This document shows, piece after piece, positions 7,942 to 13,370 of a stretch of 20,894 nucleotides of DNA (position 1 is its first letter; the number at the start of each line of letters is the position of its first letter). The notes beneath the pieces were generated by a model. The model was not told the DNA's origin. It worked only from the letters and a program-made list of their open reading frames with translations, and did no database searches. Where the stretch lies: positions 1-20,894 of the forward strand of contig JAEZHR010000206.1 in NCBI GenBank assembly GCA_023416415.1, given 5' to 3'. The translations under genes were made by a program, and so were the position numbers. This stretch comes from Pseudomonadota bacterium (GTDB lineage Bacteria; Pseudomonadota; Gammaproteobacteria; Burkholderiales; Burkholderiaceae_D).

Positions 7942-8603
7942 GGTGGTCATGCAAACGTTCATGCAAGCCGATCGCCCCCCCCATCATCGAGCTGTGGTTC
8001 GATTTCGGCAGCAACTACAGCTATTTGAGCGTCATGCGCATCGAGGAACCGGCCCGGGCGGCGGGCGTGCAGGTGGCATGGAAGCCGATGCTGCTCGGCC
8101 CCATCTTCCGCGAGCTGGGATGGCGGGAGGCACCTTTCGTGCAGCAGAAGGAAAAGGGACGCTATGTGTGGCGCGACATGGAACGCCAGGCGGCAAAGTA
8201 CGGCTTGCCGTTTCGCCGTCCGAGCCGTTTCCCGCGTGTTGGCGTGCTCCCGGCGCGCGTGGCGCTGGCGGGAGCCGATCAGGCATGGTGTGCGAGGTTT
8301 TGCAAGGAGGTGATGCAGCAGAACTTCGTCGATGACCTGGACATCAACGACGAAGCCCGTGTGCGCCAGGCGTTAAGTGCGGCCGGCGCCGATCCGGAGG
8401 CCGTGCTCGCGCAGGCCGGCAACGAGCCGGTCAAGCTCGCATTGCGGCATCAGACGGAAGAAGCGCGCCGACGCGGAATCTTTGGCGCTCCGACCTTCTT
8501 CGTGGGCGAAGAGATGTTCTGGGGAAATGACCGGCTGGAAGACGCGCTGGACTATGCGCGACGTCAGGCTGCGATGTCAGTCGTGATCGGCTCCACCGCC
8601 TGA
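7938..8603 (+). CDS. DsbA-family kappa-class GST / 2-hydroxychromene-2-carboxylate isomerase-like protein
   Basis: A thioredoxin-fold protein of the HCCA isomerase/kappa GST group, which binds glutathione and uses a serine in place of the CxxC of DsbA. The start matches the family: IIELWFDFGSNYSYLSVMRIE-like (16-36) with no CxxC, Ser25 being the likely catalytic residue. The C-terminal half has the hallmark GIFGAPTFFVGEEMFWGNDRL (about 180-200). In the sequence as given, only the GTG at 7938 gives an uninterrupted frame, with a 4-bp overlap with the upstream stop. The better-looking ATG at 7949 is out of frame because of a run of eight C (7975-7982); one C fewer would give a normal N-terminus. 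The partner gene suggests a joint role in converting an unknown, possibly aromatic, compound. Its 3' end overlaps the convergent LysR gene by 40 bp. Confidence 0.85.
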   Translation: MRWSCKRSCKPIAPPIIELWFDFGSNYSYLSVMRIEEPARAAGVQVAWKPMLLGPIFRELGWREAPFVQQKEKGRYVWRDMERQAAKYGLPFRRPSRFPRVGVLPARVALAGADQAWCARFCKEVMQQNFVDDLDINDEARVRQALSAAGADPEAVLAQAGNEPVKLALRHQTEEARRRGIFGAPTFFVGEEMFWGNDRLEDALDYARRQAAMSVVIGSTA

Positions 8604-9499
8604 CCCGCCAACCAGTCGCGAAACAGACGAACCTCGGGCCGCGGATCGGGCACGGCTTCGATCAGCCAGTAGGCATAGTCGTCGACGTCGACCAGGGCAC
8701 CTGGCTGCGCAACCAGCCGGCCGTCGGCCAGCATCGGGCGAATCAATGCAATGCGCCCCAGCGCCACGCCCTGGCCTTCCAGTGCGGCCTGGATCACCTG
8801 GTCGTACTGATTGAAATGCAGCGTGGCCTTCGGCCTTGCGTGCTCCAGTCCGTGCGTTTTGAGCCAGTGTGACCACTGAAGCCAGGGGCGCGGGCGATCG
8901 TCGTAATCGAGCAGCGCGTGTTCCAGCACGCCGCCGGGTGTCGCGAAGGCACGCGCGGCAATGGCGGGCGCTGCGACCGGCACGATTCTTTCGCCGAACA
9001 GGCGCACCGCGCCCGGCCCGGCATCCGCCTGCGTGCAATAGCGGATCGCCAGGTCGATCGCTTCCTGTTGCAGGTCGAGCATGCGATTGTTGGCAGCCAT
9101 GCGCACGTCCAGCTCCGGATGCAGTGCCTGGAAGGCGCCCAGACGCGGCAATATCCATAGCGCGGCCACGCCGATGCTCGCGGTGATCGTCACGGGCTGC
9201 ATTCGACGCTCGTTGCGCACCGAGTAGGTAAAGTCGGCCATGCGTTCCAGCCACGGCGCGGCAAGTTCATAAAGGCGGGCGCCGGCATCGGTGAGGGCGA
9301 TTGCGCGATGCTTGCGCACCAGCAGGGGCGTGCGGTAGTAGTCCTCGAGCGCCTGGATTTGCCGGCTCACTGCAGACTGAGTCAGGCAGAGATCCTGCGC
9401 CGCCAGGGTGATGCTCATGCGTCGTCCCACCGCGACGAAGCCGCGCACGGCGTCCAGCGGAGGGAGATTGCGAAGCGGGTGGGAAGCAAGACGATCCAT
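8564..9499 (-). CDS. LysR-family transcriptional regulator (GcvA-like)
   Basis: 311 residues, the usual LysR length. The winged helix-turn-helix lies at about residues 16-75, with TLAAQDLCLTQSAVSRQIQALE (31-52) as the recognition segment and LTDAG following. The rest is the effector-binding periplasmic-binding-like fold, including LDYDDRPRPWLQWSHWL and a GVALGRIALIRPML segment typical of the GcvA/AmpR-like subgroup. The start ATG at 9499 has a GAGGA site (9510-9506). It is divergent from the cupin gene, and the shared gap carries a large palindrome (9508-9568), the classical LysR arrangement for self-repression and control of the neighbour. The co-inducer is unknown. Its C-terminal codons overlap the convergent isomerase-like gene. 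Confidence 0.93.
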   Translation of the reverse strand: MDRLASHPLRNLPPLDAVRGFVAVGRRMSITLAAQDLCLTQSAVSRQIQALEDYYRTPLLVRKHRAIALTDAGARLYELAAPWLERMADFTYSVRNERRMQPVTITASIGVAALWILPRLGAFQALHPELDVRMAANNRMLDLQQEAIDLAIRYCTQADAGPGAVRLFGERIVPVAAPAIAARAFATPGGVLEHALLDYDDRPRPWLQWSHWLKTHGLEHARPKATLHFNQYDQVIQAALEGQGVALGRIALIRPMLADGRLVAQPGALVDVDDYAYWLIEAVPDPRPEVRLFRDWLAGQAVEPITTDIAA

Positions 9500-9507
9500 G
9501 CACTGTC

Positions 9508-9568
9508 CTCATGCGATGTTGTTGATAAATCCTTGAATTGCAGGGATTTAAGGATCATATCGCATGAG
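9508..9568. promoter_or_regulatory. Concentric double palindrome, probable LysR operator
   Basis: An inner dyad TAAATCC-N11-GGATTTA (9526-9532 / 9544-9550) and an outer perfect 10-bp dyad CTCATGCGAT / ATCGCATGAG (9508-9517 / 9559-9568) share the same centre, position 9538. The inner part has the T-N11-A architecture of LysR sites. The outer left arm overlaps the ribosome site of the LysR gene, and the whole element lies between the two divergent genes. I infer binding by the adjacent LysR protein, as a tetramer spanning both dyads. Confidence 0.75.
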
Positions 9569-9681
9569 ATTGTTTCATGCATTTTGGCGCTCTGCAGGGA
9601 TTCCCGGGAGCCGATACACTGGCGCGGTTTCAAATTGGCAATATCACCTCAAGTCCATATCCACGCCAGAAAGGAAGCAAG

Positions 9682-10161
9682 GTGCCAGACCCTATCGTTC
9701 ATGCCATTCACGCTTCGCAAGCGCCGTCCCGCAGCAAGCCGTCGAACTATCCGCCGGAATTTGCCGCGCGCATGGCCGGCCGCGGCAAACAACCGCTCGG
9801 AGATCTGTTCGGCCTGACGAACTTCGGGGTCAACCTGACCCGCCTTGCTCCGGGCAGCGTCTCGGCGCTGAACCATGCGCACAGCCTGCAGGACGAGTTC
9901 ATCTATGTGATTTCAGGGCAGCCGACGCTGGTGCTGGGCGAGCAGGAAACGCTGCTCGAACCCGGCATGTGTGTGGGATTCAAGGCAGGCACGGGCATCG
10001 GCCATCATCTGGAAAACCGCAGCGAAGGCGAAGTGGTGTATTTGGAAATCGGCGACCGCACGCCGGGCGATGCGGTCGCTTATCCGAAGGATGATTTGCA
10101 GGCGCTACTGGGTAGCGATGGACGTTGGCGTTTTGCGCACAAGGACGGCAGCCCGTACTGA
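9682..10161 (+). CDS. Cupin-domain protein
   Basis: A single-domain cupin of 159 residues from the GTG at 9682, chosen because AAGGAAG lies just upstream; an in-frame ATG at 9577 has no such site and would add 35 unlike-family residues. Cupin motif 1 is complete: G58, H65-x-H67, E72 and G79 in GSVSALNHAHSLQDEFIYVISG-like sequence. Motif 2 is present in looser form (PGMCVGFKAG, then HHLEN at about 108-112). The histidines and glutamate are the usual metal ligands. The small soluble cupins of this kind are either sugar-phosphate or small-molecule enzymes or binding proteins; which one cannot be told. It is divergent from the LysR gene and very likely under its control. Confidence 0.88.
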   Translation: MPDPIVHAIHASQAPSRSKPSNYPPEFAARMAGRGKQPLGDLFGLTNFGVNLTRLAPGSVSALNHAHSLQDEFIYVISGQPTLVLGEQETLLEPGMCVGFKAGTGIGHHLENRSEGEVVYLEIGDRTPGDAVAYPKDDLQALLGSDGRWRFAHKDGSPY

Positions 10162-10185
10162 GGCATTACGCGCAGGAGAGGCGGA

Positions 10186-10199
10186 CGCGCCGAAGCGCG
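10186..10199. terminator. GC hairpin at a convergent gene junction
   Basis: CGCGC-CGAA-GCGCG forms a 5-bp stem; on the minus strand the loop reads TTCG, an unusually stable tetraloop. It lies between the cupin stop (10161) and the stop of the convergent small membrane protein (10202). No T run follows on either strand, so termination is only suggested. Confidence 0.3.
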
Positions 10200-10201
10200 C
10201 A

Positions 10202-10498
10202 TCAGCGATAGTGGTCCGGAAGCCGGCTGCCGCCGCGCAACCAGTTGCGCACGCGCGCGACGGCGAACGTGACCAGCGCAAGCACAACCCCCGTCACAAC
10301 CAGAACCCCGGCGACCGCAGTGACAAGTACCAGCGCCAGCGCGGCAAGCACGAACATCCCGGCCAGCTTCCAGCGCCACCACGGTCCCAGCATGGCCTTG
10401 AGGGCATCCTGCGATGTGGCCGGGTGCGGCGGAGGGCGGTTACCCTGTTGTGTCTGCTGGGCATCGTCGACGATTTCCCATTCGACCTTGTCATTCAT
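10202..10498 (-). CDS. Small hypothetical membrane protein (98 aa)
   Basis: Start ATG at 10498 with an AAAGGA site about 7 nt upstream; an earlier in-frame ATG at 10528 lacks one. Residues 1-43 are hydrophilic and partly acidic, with a Pro-rich stretch (RPPPHP, 21-26). Residues about 45-82 are almost entirely Ala/Val/Leu and long enough for two short membrane helices in hairpin form, after a WWRWK cluster that suits a membrane border. A basic tail (RVRNWLRGG) follows. I recognise no family and assign no function. It is flanked by the toxin gene upstream on the same strand, 100 bp away, and the convergent cupin gene. Confidence 0.75.
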   Translation of the reverse strand: MNDKVEWEIVDDAQQTQQGNRPPPHPATSQDALKAMLGPWWRWKLAGMFVLAALALVLVTAVAGVLVVTGVVLALVTFAVARVRNWLRGGSRLPDHYR

Positions 10499-10597
10499 TG
10501 CACAATCCTTTCGACAAAGTAGGAACACGCAGGATATCCCCAGTCTCCTTCAGGTTAAAGCGATCAAATATAGTCAGTTACTTCTGAAAACAAGAAG

Positions 10598-11311
10598 TTA
10601 CCAACGATCCGTTGCAAATTCGAAGGCTTCGCTCTCGAAAACGGTGTTGCGGCGCCAGATCACGCGCGAGCGCGTAACGGTCAGATTCCAGATCTGGGTT
10701 TCAAGCGGCGCAGGGCGGGCAAAAGCGGACGGCGAGAGAACGGCGGCACAGGCACCGTGCTCAGGATCGCGTACCGAAGCATAGCGGATGATCTCGATCC
10801 CGTCCGTGCGCGCGGCCCGCGCGAAGCGCTGGCAGGCCTCATAGTCGGTTGGATCGCTCCAGTCCCGGGCGAGTTCGATATACGGTGCTGTCCGTAAATC
10901 GACACAGGGGCCGGCAACGGCAGCGCGGAACAGAGTCTGTTGCAGCGGCTCGAGTGTCTCGAGTGGACTGTCGGCCAGAAAGCGCCAGCGCCAGTAGCCC
11001 AGTTCGGCACATGCGGTGCGGCGCTCGTCGGCTCCGTAGAACACGCCCGGATCGTGCGGCGCCCTGAAGCGCGAGCCGGAAGGCAGGGGCGGGTAGCGGA
11101 ATGGGGTAAACAGCAGCCAGTGCAGTTCCTCGCACTCGGCTGGTAGCGGCGGCTTGGATGCATCGAGGATCTGCTCCAGCAAGTACTGCTCGTCGAGCGT
11201 CTTGACCAGCACCATGGTCGATACCCGGTGCTGGGCCTCGACCGCGCGCCAGAGTTCGAGCGCTTCGGAAACTGAAGCAGGTACCGAATCAGATCCGGCC
11301 ACGGTAGGCAT
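10598..11311 (-). CDS. RES-family toxin (NAD+ phosphorylase type)
   Basis: The toxin half of a RES-Xre module. Characterised RES toxins break down NAD+ and arrest growth. From the ATG at 11311 it has 237 residues, and the expected active-site residues can be seen: R81/R83 in SRFRAPHDPG, Y92 in VFYGAD, E103 in TACAELGYWR and S179 in IIRYASVRDPEHG. This matches the Arg-Glu-Ser signature that names the family. The start overlaps the antitoxin's end by 23 bp and has no good ribosome site of its own, which implies translational coupling that keeps toxin below antitoxin. The stop codon (TAA at 10598-10600) lies next to a small ACTTCT/AGAAGT stem. The frame is intact, so the toxin should be active when free. 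Confidence 0.93.
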   Translation of the reverse strand: MPTVAGSDSVPASVSEALELWRAVEAQHRVSTMVLVKTLDEQYLLEQILDASKPPLPAECEELHWLLFTPFRYPPLPSGSRFRAPHDPGVFYGADERRTACAELGYWRWRFLADSPLETLEPLQQTLFRAAVAGPCVDLRTAPYIELARDWSDPTDYEACQRFARAARTDGIEIIRYASVRDPEHGACAAVLSPSAFARPAPLETQIWNLTVTRSRVIWRRNTVFESEAFEFATDRW

Positions 11312-11672
11312 CAAGATAGTTCAGCACGCGCACGATGCCCTCGGTGTTCGTCAGCAGGTCGATCGGCTTTGCATTCAAGCCGGCGTTGTAGCCGGTGAGC
11401 CAGGCACGTGCGCTTTCGCCATGCCCCACCAGCGCGTCGAGCGAGCGGAAGACCCGCACGAACAGCACTGCAAAATCCCATTCCTTCTGGCGGCCCGGGC
11501 TCAGACGATAGCTGCCCGCGACCAGCCGTGAAACCGTGGCGGGGCTGACGCCGAGCACCTTTGCCAGCAGCGCCTGGCTGATTCCGAGCAGTTCGGCGGC
11601 CTTCACGACGGCGGATGAGAGGACGGCATCGGGGGAGGGTGTGGTCGGCGTGTTCGGGGCGGTGGCGCGCAT
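11289..11672 (-). CDS. Xre/MbcA/ParS-type antitoxin (DUF2384) of the RES toxin
   Basis: 127 residues, with an AGAGGA ribosome site 6 nt before the ATG. Residues about 20-60 form a helix-turn-helix of the Xre type (GISQALLAKVLGVSPATVSR). Residues 91-127 are the toxin-binding C-terminal domain of DUF2384 antitoxins (AWLTGYNAGLNAKPIDLL, then LNYLDAYRGRI). The family binds and blocks the active site of RES toxins and, as a complex, represses its own promoter. It is the first gene of a two-gene operon, overlapping the toxin gene, with a perfect palindrome over the promoter upstream. Confidence 0.94.
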   Translation of the reverse strand: MRATAPNTPTTPSPDAVLSSAVVKAAELLGISQALLAKVLGVSPATVSRLVAGSYRLSPGRQKEWDFAVLFVRVFRSLDALVGHGESARAWLTGYNAGLNAKPIDLLTNTEGIVRVLNYLDAYRGRI

Positions 11673-11694
11673 GGCGTCCTCTTTGGTTTCCTTG

Positions 11695-11725
11695 GAAATT
11701 ATAGGTCAAATAATTTCTGCTGCAA
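11695..11725 (-). promoter_or_regulatory. Toxin-antitoxin promoter with palindromic operator
   Basis: On the minus strand a perfect TATAAT -10 (11703-11698) lies 25 bp before the antitoxin ATG, with a weak TTGCAG -35 (11725-11720) at 16-bp spacing. A perfect 8-bp inverted repeat, GAAATTAT-N7-ATAATTTC (11695-11717), covers the -10 and spacer. This is the expected position for autorepression by the Xre antitoxin or the toxin-antitoxin complex. The element is strongly A+T-rich relative to its surroundings. Confidence 0.75.
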
Positions 11726-11743
11726 TGAACTTGCAAGGCGGCT

Positions 11744-11817
11744 TCCGGACAGCTTCCCGCTGCAGACTGAAGGAATGGCGGAAAGTCAGACTTTCTCCCC
11801 AGCGCCCGCTGTCCGGA
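11744..11817. repeat. Inverted repeat with nested small hairpin
   Basis: TCCGGACAGC (11744-11753) and GCTGTCCGGA (11808-11817) are perfect 10-bp arms separated by 54 bp. Inside lies a second perfect stem, GAAAGT-CAG-ACTTTC (11781-11795). The pair sits between the toxin-antitoxin promoter and the FNR-like box of the hibernation factor gene. It could fold as a structured RNA or be the remnant of a small mobile repeat; no coding frame is associated. Confidence 0.5.
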
Positions 11818-11831
11818 CAATCCTGAGCACT

Positions 11832-11845
11832 TTGACTCGAATCAA
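11832..11845 (+). promoter_or_regulatory. Probable FNR/ANR/DNR-type box upstream of hpf
   Basis: TTGAC-TCGA-ATCAA differs from the TTGAT-N4-ATCAA consensus at one of ten positions, and TTGAC-type left halves are common in betaproteobacterial oxygen-responsive promoters. Its centre (11838.5) lies about 40 bp before a plausible start point near 11878, with a loose CCTAAG -10 at 11866-11871. That is the class II activator spacing. It points to induction of the downstream gene under low oxygen. Confidence 0.65.
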
Positions 11846-11932
11846 GGAATCCTGATGCAGCGAATCCTAAGCTTGTCTCGTAGCAACCCGGTTCCGTCGG
11901 CCGGTTCATCCGACCTCAACTGACTCTGATCC

Positions 11933-12286
11933 ATGACCATTCCGTTGCACATCCAATTTCTGAACATCCCTGCTTCCGAAGCCGTCGAGGCAGATATCCG
12001 CCGGCGTGCCGAGAAGCTCGCGCAAATCAGCGATCGCATCACCCGCTGCGACGTTGCTGTCGAGACCAGCGGCAAGCACAGGCAGCAGGGGCATCTGTAC
12101 GAAGTGCGTATCGATCTGGTCGCCAACGGGAAGGAAATCGTCCTCAACCGTGTCCATCCGAACGAGGACGTGTATGTCGCCGTGCGCGATGCCTTCGATG
12201 CCGCCGTGCGCCGGCTGCATGAGCACTTGCGCGTCGAGCGCGGCGAGGTGAAGACGCACGAAGTGGCGGCCGAGGATCGCGACTAG
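11933..12286 (+). CDS. hpf: Ribosome hibernation promoting factor (HPF/RaiA family)
   Basis: A 117-residue protein of the short HPF/YfiA type, which binds the decoding region of the 30S subunit and silences ribosomes in stress or stationary phase. Visible features are the N-terminal strand PLHIQFLNIPASEAVEADI, the basic central part with TSGKHRQQGHLYEVRIDL, and the helix NEDVYVAVRDAFDAAVRRL, all characteristic of the family. No C-terminal dimerisation domain is present, so it is not the long form. The start at 11933 has only a poor ribosome site. It is not next to rpoN, the common location. The FNR-like box 87 bp upstream suggests oxygen-limited expression, and a strong terminator follows. 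Confidence 0.93.
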   Translation: MTIPLHIQFLNIPASEAVEADIRRRAEKLAQISDRITRCDVAVETSGKHRQQGHLYEVRIDLVANGKEIVLNRVHPNEDVYVAVRDAFDAAVRRLHEHLRVERGEVKTHEVAAEDRD

Positions 12287-12315
12287 GCATTCGGCCGGCC
12301 GTAAGGCAGGAATTG

Positions 12316-12340
12316 AAAAGGGGGCCGTGGCCCCCTTTTT
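12316..12340. terminator. Bidirectional intrinsic terminator
   Basis: AAAAGGGGGC, a CGTG loop and GCCCCCTTTT form a GC-rich stem with an A tract before it and a T tract after it. It can end transcripts on both strands and lies exactly between the stops of the convergent hpf (12286) and PCu(A)C (12344) genes. Confidence 0.93.
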
Positions 12341-12343
12341 TCG

Positions 12344-12826
12344 TCAATGCTTGTGATGGCCGGCTGGCGCGTGTCCGGTCAGCGGCTGCACCGTGGCATC
12401 GACGGTCAGGCTTTCGCGCTTGCCGTCCTTATCTTCGAACACCAGCGTGATCGGAACGATGGCGCCGGCTTCCAGGCGCGTGCTCAGGTCGAACAGCATC
12501 AGATGATAGCCGCCCGGCGCAAGTTCGACGGCCTTGCCGGCCGGCAGTGGCAGCCTGTCGATGGCGCGCATCTTCATCACGCCTTGTTCATGCTTCATTT
12601 CGTGAACTTCCATTGTGCGCGCGGCGGGCGAGCTGGCGGCAACCAGTGCCGTGTCCTTGTCGGCAGTGATGCGCATGAAGGCGCCGCTGGCCTTTTGATG
12701 CGGGACGGTGGCGCGTACCCAGGCTTGTTCGATCCTGGCTTGAGCGAATGCGGCCTGAATGGAGCACAGGCCGGCGAGAATGCCGGCAACGGAGATGCGC
12801 AAAAGGGTGGGGATGCTGAGTGTCAT
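12344..12826 (-). CDS. Periplasmic copper chaperone PCu(A)C
   Basis: A 160-residue protein with a clear signal peptide (hydrophobic 8-28, likely cut after AFA at 28). The mature part carries the full copper(I) motif of the family with exact spacing: H75, ten residues, M86, twenty-one residues, H108-x-M110. The C-terminus ends in a His-rich tail (HAPAGHHKH) that may bind additional copper. PCu(A)C proteins deliver copper to cytochrome oxidase, often with Sco proteins. Immediately upstream on the same strand, 71 bp away, is a DUF2946-like protein, a usual partner. The 3' end abuts the bidirectional terminator. Confidence 0.94.
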   Translation of the reverse strand: MTLSIPTLLRISVAGILAGLCSIQAAFAQARIEQAWVRATVPHQKASGAFMRITADKDTALVAASSPAARTMEVHEMKHEQGVMKMRAIDRLPLPAGKAVELAPGGYHLMLFDLSTRLEAGAIVPITLVFEDKDGKRESLTVDATVQPLTGHAPAGHHKH

Positions 12827-12897
12827 GCTGAATTCCTGAATCTGATAGGCGATGGCATGCTCGCGGTATTCCGGCGGGCATGCAGTGAATCAAAGGC

Positions 12898-13290
12898 TCA
12901 GGAAAAGATTGGCGGCGCGCGCGCCTGCTTGCCGTGCTGGACGAATACCGGCGTCAGTGCATGGCCGTGCAAGGCCGCTGCGCGCAGGACAGTTTCGCTG
13001 GCATACACCGCTTTTGCGGAGGGCGTCGGAAGGTAGACCGGATTGATCGGGCAGAATGGGCAGCGTTCGAAGTGCCCGGATGCGTCGCCGACCTGCGATG
13101 CGGGGGAGGCATGTCCGCCATCAGTCTGCACGACCTGAAGGCCGTAGACCGTACAGATTTCGGCCCAGCCATTCTTGCCGATCTTTCGTGCAACGGCGGC
13201 CTGCGACAGCGAAGGCGCGAGCGTCGCGAACAGAATCGCGATGCCGGCGATGCCGGAGACGATGCGCAGAATGTGCCGGTTTGAAAACAT
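12898..13290 (-). CDS. DUF2946-like exported protein with CxxC motif
   Basis: 130 residues with an N-terminal hydrophobic segment (8-32), a signal peptide or anchor. The remainder has Cys46, His60, His73 and a CPFC pair (77-80), the arrangement typical of DUF2946, whose members are often found beside copper-uptake genes. Its position directly ahead of the PCu(A)C gene supports a part in copper handling in the periplasm; the biochemical role is not established. The start ATG at 13290 lacks an obvious ribosome site. A hydrophobic stretch is not seen after residue 33 and the C-terminus is Ala- and His-rich. Confidence 0.82.
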   Translation of the reverse strand: MFSNRHILRIVSGIAGIAILFATLAPSLSQAAVARKIGKNGWAEICTVYGLQVVQTDGGHASPASQVGDASGHFERCPFCPINPVYLPTPSAKAVYASETVLRAAALHGHALTPVFVQHGKQARAPPIFS

Positions 13291-13370
13291 GGCGCGATTC
13301 TATCAGTCCTGTCCGGCAGGGGTTTCCGCTGGAAAAGGCGCAAGGCCGATCGTCGGGCGCCTGTGCGTCG

